This document shows positions 6,350 through 12,145 of a stretch of DNA of 12,145 nucleotides, in pieces. The DNA is taken from assembly GCA_000432655.1 (NCBI GenBank), contig HF986335.1, forward strand, positions 1 through 12,145, given 5' to 3'. Source of the stretch: Bacteroides sp. CAG:1060. GTDB taxonomy: Bacteria; Bacteroidota; Bacteroidia; Bacteroidales; UBA932. Position numbers and translations under genes: made by a program. The notes below the pieces were generated by a model. That model was not told the DNA's origin, ran no database searches, and worked only from the letters and a program-made list of their open reading frames with translations. Position 1 is the stretch's first letter; each line of letters begins with the position of its first letter.

Positions 6350-7294
6350 ATGAAACGGTTACTTTTGGTACTTATGACGGTTTTGCTCTCGATAGGAGCG
6401 GCCAAAAATCCGAAGCTTGATTATATAGACAAATATTCGGATATTGCTATAAAAGAGATGAAGCGTACGGGTGTTCCTGCAAGCATAACACTTGCCCAGG
6501 GGATACTTGAGTCCAATGCCGGTCAGTCTGTGCTGGCCACGAAGGGGAACAATCATTTCGGCATAAAGTGTCATAATGACTGGAAGGGCAAAACCATGAA
6601 AATGGACGACAATGCTCCCAAGGAGTGTTTTCGTGTTTATCCCAATGCCGCGGCTTCGTTCAGGGATCATTCGGATTTCCTGCGTTCGCGCGACAGGTAC
6701 AAGTCCCTTTTTGAACTGAAGCAGACGGACTATAAGGGGTGGGCGAGAGGTCTCAAGAAGGCCGGATATGCTACGGATCCAGGGTATGCGGACAAACTCA
6801 TCACTCTTATTGAGGATTACGAACTGTACCGTTTCGACAAAGGTGTAAAGGTATCTGTGAAGCCGCCTCTTGAGATTGAAGAGCCGAAGGTGGTGCAACT
6901 GGAGCCGCGTCCGGGCATGAAGTATCATGAGTCTGTGACTTTCTCTACGGCCCGTAAGGTGTACAGCCAGAACGGCGTACCGTTCGTGTATTCCGAAGCT
7001 GGTGAGACGTATGCTTCCATAGCAGCATCCAACGGTCTGTTCCTTAAGGAACTGCTCAAGTTTAACGACTATGAGCAGGAACTTGCGCTGGAGCCTGGCA
7101 CGATGGTATATCTGGCAAGAAAGAAAGCTCAGGGTCCGGTCGGCGTCAATAAATACGTGGTGGAGAAAGACGGAGAGACTTTAAGGGATATTGCTCAAAG
7201 ATTCGGCATAAGGTATGCCGCTTTGCAGAAGCTCAATATCGTACTCTATGGGAAGACCCTTGAAGAAGGGGATACCGTTATCCTCAGGAAATAA
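6350..7294 (+). CDS. Secreted glucosaminidase (GH73/FlgJ-like) with two C-terminal LysM-like modules
   Basis: This is a predicted peptidoglycan hydrolase of 314 residues acting in the periplasm or at the outer membrane. The signal peptide MKRLLLVLMTVLLSIGA is followed by the catalytic domain at about 22-160. GVPASITLAQGILESNAG holds the likely catalytic Glu54, and NNHFGIKC and GYATDPGYADKL are typical of the FlgJ/LytG-type N-acetylglucosaminidase family (Mannosyl-glycoprotein endo-beta-N-acetylglucosaminidase domain). A linker at about 165-205 leads to two LysM-like repeats (about 208-256 and 268-313), which bind glycan. The ATG at 6350 is chosen because it begins the signal peptide; an in-frame ATG at 6314 would bury that peptide and overlap rnz. 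It lies 13 nt after rnz and overlaps mltG by one nt (TAATG), so translation is probably coupled. A weak -7-like TATATTAG (6337-6344) precedes it. Confidence 0.9.
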   Translation: MKRLLLVLMTVLLSIGAAKNPKLDYIDKYSDIAIKEMKRTGVPASITLAQGILESNAGQSVLATKGNNHFGIKCHNDWKGKTMKMDDNAPKECFRVYPNAAASFRDHSDFLRSRDRYKSLFELKQTDYKGWARGLKKAGYATDPGYADKLITLIEDYELYRFDKGVKVSVKPPLEIEEPKVVQLEPRPGMKYHESVTFSTARKVYSQNGVPFVYSEAGETYASIAASNGLFLKELLKFNDYEQELALEPGTMVYLARKKAQGPVGVNKYVVEKDGETLRDIAQRFGIRYAALQKLNIVLYGKTLEEGDTVILRK

Positions 7295-8337
7295 TGAAAG
7301 GTAAGCGTCTTTGGTGGGGAATATCTGCGCTGGCGGCAGGGCTGCTGGCTGGAGGGTGTTTTGCATATTTGTGGTACACTGATAACAGGATGCCCAATTT
7401 TACTTCAAAGGTGGAATTGTATGTGTATCCGGGGATGCCCGCAGCCGATGTGCGGGATGTCCTGGAGCGCTCGGCCAGAAGGCCGTCATCCGTGGCTCGT
7501 ACATTCAGATCCAAGAAAGTGGAAGAATATATGCAGCCCGGACATTATACTGTCATGCCTTCGAATTCGAGCGTATATGCGGCACGGATGCTGAATAACG
7601 GATGGCAGTCGCCTGTCCATGTCTCCCTTGCCGGAAATCTGCGCCTCAAAGGCAATATAGCTTCCAAAATTTCTTCGCAGCTTCTTGTCGACTCAGCCAC
7701 AGTGCGGACTGCATTGGATGATGATGCCCTGCTGTCTGAATATGGCTCGAACTCTCGTGACGTATTTGCGCTTCTGATGCCGGCGACTTATGAGATGTAC
7801 TGGACCGCTACGGTAAGGGACTTTCTTGACAAGCAGAAGGCTGCAAATGATGCCTTCTGGACCTCGGAGCGTCAGTCCAAAGCGGCGGCTCTCGGGATGA
7901 CAAGAATCGAAGTGGCGGTGCTTGCTTCAATTGTGAACGGGGAGACCAACAATGAGGCGGAGATGCCGCTGATTGCCGGGGTGTATCTCAACAGGCTCAA
8001 GAGCGGGTGGCCTCTTCAGGCGGATCCTACCGTAGCGTTCTGTTTTGACTATTCTCTTGGCAGAATTCTGAACAAGCACCTGTCCGTGGATTCTCCGTAC
8101 AACACCTACAAGCACACCGGATTGCCTCCCGGACCTATCTGTGTGCCGACCAAAGCGGCACTTGATGCTGTGCTGAATCCTGATTTCGGAGGAGAGAGGG
8201 GTCGGGGGAATATGTTTTTCTGCGCTTCTGTGGAGTTCGACGGCACTCATGTCTTCGCCCGCACCCTTTCCGAGCATAACCGCAATGCTGAAGCTTTCCG
8301 TCGTGAGTTGACCCGGCGTTCAAAGTTGAAAAAATAG
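7294..8337 (+). CDS. mltG: Endolytic murein transglycosylase MltG
   Basis: MltG (YceG family) is an inner-membrane lytic transglycosylase that cuts nascent glycan strands and limits their length. The 347 residues hold a short basic N-terminus, one TM helix (about 7-28) and a periplasmic domain. The signature block is clear: VLASIVNGET (209-218) with the likely catalytic Glu217, IAGVYLNRL, LQADPTV (241-247), SPYNTYKHTGLPPGPI (267-282), and a C-terminal GTHVFARTLSEHN. The start ATG overlaps the stop of the preceding glucosaminidase gene. Placing two glycan-strand-cutting enzymes together suggests they act jointly on strand length or cell-wall turnover. The stop TAG is 2 nt from the uvrB stop on the other strand, with no visible terminator between. 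Confidence 0.95.
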   Translation: MKGKRLWWGISALAAGLLAGGCFAYLWYTDNRMPNFTSKVELYVYPGMPAADVRDVLERSARRPSSVARTFRSKKVEEYMQPGHYTVMPSNSSVYAARMLNNGWQSPVHVSLAGNLRLKGNIASKISSQLLVDSATVRTALDDDALLSEYGSNSRDVFALLMPATYEMYWTATVRDFLDKQKAANDAFWTSERQSKAAALGMTRIEVAVLASIVNGETNNEAEMPLIAGVYLNRLKSGWPLQADPTVAFCFDYSLGRILNKHLSVDSPYNTYKHTGLPPGPICVPTKAALDAVLNPDFGGERGRGNMFFCASVEFDGTHVFARTLSEHNRNAEAFRRELTRRSKLKK

Positions 8338-8339
8338 AG

Positions 8340-10508
8340 CTATTCGTCCTTCCACACTTTAAGGTATTCCTGCAGCGCCCACATTTCGTCTCTGTATCGG
8401 GCCGCTGCTGTGAAGTCGAGATCCGCGGCCGCTTTTTTCATGCGCCGTTTGTCCTCTTCCACCATTTTCTCCACCTGGGGCCTGGACATGGCTCTTATGA
8501 CCGGGTCCTGCAATACTGCGGCAAGGTCAGCCGTGATGTAGCCATCTTTGTAAGCATCACCGTCTTTTCTGATGGCGGCGTGCCCGAATCCTACAGCCAC
8601 GGTGCCTTTCCCAAGGTCTGAAGGGTTAGGAACATATACAGGCGCATCATAAGAATTGGCTGCACTCACTCTGCCGGAGGTGCTTCCCACAGCCGGTTTG
8701 TTCTTGCCGGACACGAGCTCCCCGGCCAGAACATTCTGCTTGACTTCCACCTGGGTAGGTGTGATATTGTGGAGCTTGTTGTACTCCATCTGTTTGGTTC
8801 TGCGCCTGTTGGTCTCTCTTATGGTCTCATCCATGGATTTGGTGATGGAGTCGGCATACATTATCACCATGCCGTGCACATTGCGGGCGGCTCTGCCGGC
8901 AGTCTGCGTCAGTGCTCTTGTAGTTCGAAGGAATCCTTCCTTGTCAGCGTCGAGTATGGCGACAAGGGATACTGACGGTATGTCCAGACCTTCTCTCAGA
9001 AGGTTGACTCCGACAAGGACATCGAAGAGTCCGGCCTTGAAATCTTCTATAATGCCTACCCGTTCGGCGGTATCCACGTCCGAATGGATATATCTTACCC
9101 TTACTCCTATGTGACGAAGATAGTCGTCCAACTCTTCCGCCATGCGTTTGGTAAGCGTAGTGACAAGCGTCCTTTCGTCGGCTTCCGTGCGTTTGCGGAT
9201 TTCTTCCACCAGGTCGTCCACCTGATTCTTTGTAGGTCTGACTTCAATTGGCGGGTCCAACAGTCCGGTAGGTCTTACCACCTGCTCCACCACCAGGCCA
9301 AGGGACTTCTGCAGCTCATAGTCCGCAGGCGTGGCGCTTACATATATCTTCTGGCCGGTTATCTGCTCGAATTCCTCGAATTTCAGCGGTCTGTTGTCGG
9401 CTGCGGCCGGAAGCCGGAATCCATAATCTACCAGCGTAGCCTTGCGGGAGTGGTCTCCTCCATACATGGCATGTACCTGAGGAAGCGTCACATGACTCTC
9501 GTCTATGAATGTGATGAAATCCTTCGGGAAGTAATCTATAAGGCAGAATGGGCGTTGCCCCTCTTTACGGCCGTCAAAGTATCGAGAATAATTCTCTATG
9601 CCGGGGCAGTATCCCATTTCCTTGATCATCTCCAGATCGTACTCCACCCTCTGCTTCAGACGCTTGGCCTCAAGAGGCTTTCCCTGCTCTTCGAAGATCT
9701 GCATCTGCTTCAAGAGGTCGTCCTGTATCATGGATACGGCTTTGGTGCTGCGTTCTTTGGTGGTGACGAAATTATTGGCGGGGTAGATGCTGATTTGGTC
9801 CAGGCTTTCAATCCTTGCTCCCGTCACAGGATCTATAATTGTGATTTCATCCACCTCGTCTCCGAAGAACTCTATCCTTACCGCGTTGTCGGCTCCGCTC
9901 AAAAATACGTCCACGATATCGCCTTTGACCCTGAACGTGCCTCTTGTGAACTCTCCTTCCGTCCTGTTGTACAAAGCATCCACCAGACGGTACAGAAGAC
10001 TTGTGAGGCTTCTTGTCTCGCCCTTACGTACCTGCACGGTCTGTTCGTGAAAGTCTTCCGGGTTACCGATGCCGTAGAGGCAGGATACTGAAGAAATGAC
10101 GATTACATCCCGGCGTCCGGACAGAAGCGCGCTTGCCGTACTGAGTCTCAGTTTCTCTATCTGGTCGTTGATGCTCAGATCCTTTTCGATGTATGTGTCG
10201 CTGGACGGGATATAGGCTTCCGGTTGGTAATAGTCGTAGTATGATACGAAATATTCCACCGCATTGTCCGGGAAGAAGGACTTGAATTCGCCGTAGAGCT
10301 GCGCGGCGAGGGTTTTGTTGTGGCTGAGTATCAGGGTTGGTCTTTGGAGCCTTTCTATGACGTTGGCCATAGTGAACGTCTTGCCGGAGCCGGTGACTCC
10401 AAGAAGAGTAATGTCACTGATTCCCGAGTCAAGGGCGGCGCACAACTGCTCGATTGCCTCCGGCTGGTCTCCGGAAGGGCTGTAGTCTGACTGTAGCCTG
10501 AATTTCAT
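8340..10508 (-). CDS. uvrB: UvrABC excinuclease subunit B
   Basis: UvrB verifies DNA damage in nucleotide excision repair, receiving DNA from UvrA and recruiting UvrC. The 722-residue protein begins [19 protein letters not shown], the family's conserved N-terminus, which fixes the start at 10508; ten more in-frame residues upstream are not conserved. Features in order: Walker A GVTGSGKT (37-44), the beta-hairpin [17 protein letters not shown] (90-106), the DESH helicase motif (336-339), the motif V region [14 protein letters not shown] (499-512), motif [11 protein letters not shown] (535-543), and a C-terminal UVR domain (about 676-712) for UvrC contact. It is longer than E. coli UvrB (673 residues), mostly through the linker at about 590-670, which holds a Gly/Lys/Ala-rich stretch. 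It diverges from the RelA/SpoT gene and ends against mltG. Confidence 0.97.
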   Translation of the reverse strand: MKFRLQSDYSPSGDQPEAIEQLCAALDSGISDITLLGVTGSGKTFTMANVIERLQRPTLILSHNKTLAAQLYGEFKSFFPDNAVEYFVSYYDYYQPEAYIPSSDTYIEKDLSINDQIEKLRLSTASALLSGRRDVIVISSVSCLYGIGNPEDFHEQTVQVRKGETRSLTSLLYRLVDALYNRTEGEFTRGTFRVKGDIVDVFLSGADNAVRIEFFGDEVDEITIIDPVTGARIESLDQISIYPANNFVTTKERSTKAVSMIQDDLLKQMQIFEEQGKPLEAKRLKQRVEYDLEMIKEMGYCPGIENYSRYFDGRKEGQRPFCLIDYFPKDFITFIDESHVTLPQVHAMYGGDHSRKATLVDYGFRLPAAADNRPLKFEEFEQITGQKIYVSATPADYELQKSLGLVVEQVVRPTGLLDPPIEVRPTKNQVDDLVEEIRKRTEADERTLVTTLTKRMAEELDDYLRHIGVRVRYIHSDVDTAERVGIIEDFKAGLFDVLVGVNLLREGLDIPSVSLVAILDADKEGFLRTTRALTQTAGRAARNVHGMVIMYADSITKSMDETIRETNRRRTKQMEYNKLHNITPTQVEVKQNVLAGELVSGKNKPAVGSTSGRVSAANSYDAPVYVPNPSDLGKGTVAVGFGHAAIRKDGDAYKDGYITADLAAVLQDPVIRAMSRPQVEKMVEEDKRRMKKAAADLDFTAAARYRDEMWALQEYLKVWKDE

Positions 10509-10535
10509 GGTGTCTGCCTTTCGTGTGCAAGACCA

Positions 10536-10543
10536 CAAAAGTA
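10536..10543 (-). promoter_or_regulatory. Candidate -7 promoter element for uvrB
   Basis: Read leftward the sequence is TACTTTTG, matching TAnnTTTG. It would start transcription near 10530, giving a leader of about 20 nt that contains AAAGG ahead of the uvrB ATG. No clear -33 element is seen. No LexA-type box was recognised. Confidence 0.45.
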
Positions 10544-10554
10544 CAAATTTTTAT

Positions 10555-10562
10555 TATATTTG
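10555..10562 (+). promoter_or_regulatory. Candidate -7 promoter element for the RelA/SpoT gene
   Basis: TATATTTG is a perfect Bacteroidota -7 match. The expected transcription start falls near 10568, which favours a start codon downstream of the first ATG. Only 11 nt separate it from the opposite-strand uvrB -7 box, so the two promoters overlap. Confidence 0.6.
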
Positions 10563-10569
10563 CATCGAT

Positions 10570-10585
10570 GGAGGATAATGGTATG
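10570..10585 (+). promoter_or_regulatory. Ribosome binding site that decides the RelA/SpoT start
   Basis: GGAGG at 10570-10574 stands 8 nt before the ATG at 10583. An earlier in-frame ATG at 10568 lies at the predicted transcription start and upstream of this site, so it would have to be read leaderless. The downstream ATG is therefore preferred. Confidence 0.6.
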
Positions 10586-12145
10586 GACAATCTGATAGAA
10601 AAAGCACGTGCTGTCGCTCTTGAGGCGCTTAAAGATGAGACCAGATATGACGGAGCGTCTTTTATCAGCCATCCTGACAATGTGGCGCGGATAGTGGGAG
10701 ATGAAATCGGTCTTCCTGATACCTGTGTCGCGGCTGTGTATCTTCATGAGGCTACAAGGATTCACAAGGAGGTGGATATCAGCGCTTTCCCTCAGGATGT
10801 AAGGACGATTGTGGACGGGCTGAACAAGATTTCCACCATAAAGCCCAAGGATACCAGGCTTGAAGCCGAGAACTACAAGAAGCTTATCGTCCAGTATTCC
10901 ACCGATCCGAGAGTGACTGTCCTGAAGATAGCGGATCGACTTGAAGTGATGCGCAGTCTGGAGATTTTCCCAAAGAGTTCGCGCGAGCAGAAACTGCTTG
11001 AGACCATGATGCTGTATATGCCTCTGGCTCATCAGTTGGGGCTTTATAATATCAACAACGAACTTGGCAACATCTGTCTTCGCTATACGGACCCGGAGCA
11101 GTACCGGACCATTACGAATAAGCTCAAGGCCACAGAGAAGGATCGCGAGCGGCTGATGGCCGAATTCATACGTCCTCTGGAGCAGAAGCTTTCAGATGCC
11201 GGCATCAAGTATAAGCTGAAAGTGCGTACCAAGAGTGCATATTCCATCTACCGGAAAATGCAGGTGCAGAAGGTTCCTTTCGAGAAGGTGTACGATGTAT
11301 TTGCCATTCGGTTCATTATTGACTGTGAAGACGATCCGAAGCTGGAGAAGGATCTTTGCTGGAAAGTGTATTCTTTCGTGACGGAAGAGTACGAACCGGA
11401 TGTGAAAAGGCTTAGGGACTGGCTTACAACGCCACGCCCGAACGGTTATGAGTCTCTGCATATTACGGTGAAGAACAGACAGGGGAACGCTATCGAAGTG
11501 CAGATACGCACAAAGCGCATGGATATAGAGGCTGAAAGCGGCAATGCGGCCCACTGGGCGTATAAGGGCATTCGCCATGAGGTTTCCGTGGACCGTTGGC
11601 TTCAGTCTGTGCGCGAGTCTCTGGAACATCCTCTCAGCACAAGCCCTGAAGATATGCCGGCTCCGCCGACAAAAGACATTTTCGTGTTCACCCCTACCGG
11701 AGAGTTGAGGATTCTTGCTTCCGGCTCGTCAGTTCTGGATTTTGCTTTCAGCATTCATACCAACATCGGATGCAAATGCACCGGCGGGCGGGTCAACGGG
11801 AAATCCGTGCAGATAAGGGAGAAGCTGAAGACAGGAGACGTGGTGGAGATTCTTACCGGCAAGAATCAGCGTCCGACCCGGGATTGGTTGAATTGGGTGA
11901 CCACCTCCAAGGCCAGGAGCAAAATCAGGCAGGAACTTGACGCGGAGGAGCGCAAACTGGCAGTCCAGGGGCGTGAGACGTTGGAGCGCCGGCTTCGGAA
12001 TTGGAAGCTTGAACTTCCGGACGACATGCTTGTGGAGTTCATGAAGACGCGCAAGTATGCCTCTGTGATGCCGTTCATGGCTGCCATTGCCCGGGAAGAG
12101 GTTGATGTCAATGACATTAAAGCCTTTATTCAGCAGAAAAGGCTT
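10583..12145 (+). CDS. relA: RelA/SpoT-family (p)ppGpp synthetase with degenerate hydrolase site, 3' end outside window
   Basis: The first 521 codons of a long RSH protein (family size about 700-750 residues) are present; the reading frame is open to the edge. The N-terminal HD domain (about 20-160) keeps His30 (ISHPDNVA), His55 and Asp118, but the HD pair is HE (YLHEATRIH), the catalytic ED pair is Arg59-Ile60, and the Asn expected after ADRL is Val122. Hydrolysis of (p)ppGpp is therefore unlikely. The synthetase domain (about 205-330) is well kept: YSIYRKMQ, YDVFAIRF, PNGYESLHITV, IEVQIRT and AESGNAAHWAYKG. The charge motif is RLRD (276-279), closer to the RxKD of bifunctional enzymes than the ExDD of E. 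coli RelA. A TGS domain follows at about 364-426 (DIFVFTPTGE, and FSIHTNIG with His392). The helical and ACT parts lie beyond the window. Gene symbol follows the inferred synthetase-only role. Confidence 0.93.
   Translation, partial: MDNLIEKARAVALEALKDETRYDGASFISHPDNVARIVGDEIGLPDTCVAAVYLHEATRIHKEVDISAFPQDVRTIVDGLNKISTIKPKDTRLEAENYKKLIVQYSTDPRVTVLKIADRLEVMRSLEIFPKSSREQKLLETMMLYMPLAHQLGLYNINNELGNICLRYTDPEQYRTITNKLKATEKDRERLMAEFIRPLEQKLSDAGIKYKLKVRTKSAYSIYRKMQVQKVPFEKVYDVFAIRFIIDCEDDPKLEKDLCWKVYSFVTEEYEPDVKRLRDWLTTPRPNGYESLHITVKNRQGNAIEVQIRTKRMDIEAESGNAAHWAYKGIRHEVSVDRWLQSVRESLEHPLSTSPEDMPAPPTKDIFVFTPTGELRILASGSSVLDFAFSIHTNIGCKCTGGRVNGKSVQIREKLKTGDVVEILTGKNQRPTRDWLNWVTTSKARSKIRQELDAEERKLAVQGRETLERRLRNWKLELPDDMLVEFMKTRKYASVMPFMAAIAREEVDVNDIKAFIQQKRL

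Noticed and set aside
9084..10091. 335-codon open frame on the + strand inside uvrB
   Set aside because: It is entirely antisense to conserved UvrB helicase motifs, and no promoter or family signature supports it.

Overview
The window reads as a stretch of core chromosome from a member of the Bacteroidota, most likely Bacteroidales. Four things point there. Several intergenic regions carry the Bacteroidota -7 promoter element TAnnTTTG. Most starts lack a strong Shine-Dalgarno sequence. There is a Bacteroidetes-style surface lipoprotein with a FISUMP-type C-terminal domain. All the housekeeping proteins resemble Bacteroidales versions. I see no mobile element, CRISPR array, rRNA or tRNA. Every gene I call is intact except the two cut by the window edges.

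Layout. The 3' part of recR (+) ends at 500 and faces a leftward pair, mntP then a lipoprotein gene, across a bidirectional hairpin terminator at about 523-560. mntP (Mn2+ exporter family) and the rightward corA (Mg2+/divalent cation channel family) diverge from a 203-nt region. That region holds two outward-facing TATATTTG boxes around a nested palindrome, and the corA leader can fold so that its Shine-Dalgarno sequence is paired. Next comes a rightward run, rpsA - rnz - glucosaminidase/LysM gene - mltG, with gaps of 5 nt and 13 nt and then a 1-nt overlap. Its clear promoter overlaps the corA stop codon. mltG meets uvrB (-) tail to tail with only 2 nt between stop codons. uvrB and a RelA/SpoT-family gene (+, cut by the right edge) diverge from a 74-nt region with two closely spaced -7 boxes.

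How the genes fit together. mntP and corA form a divalent-metal export/import pair that may share one operator. The rpsA group joins translation (S1), tRNA 3' maturation (RNase Z) and two enzymes that cut peptidoglycan glycan strands. uvrB (nucleotide excision repair) and the (p)ppGpp synthetase share a promoter region. The RelA/SpoT protein keeps a good synthetase domain and TGS domain but has lost key hydrolase residues, so it looks like a synthetase-only enzyme.

I do not see a clear new multi-gene system. The best leads are regulatory or at residue level: the mntP/corA palindrome, the corA leader hairpin, the degenerate (p)ppGpp hydrolase site, the shortened RNase Z, and a dockerin-like calcium loop inside the lipoprotein.
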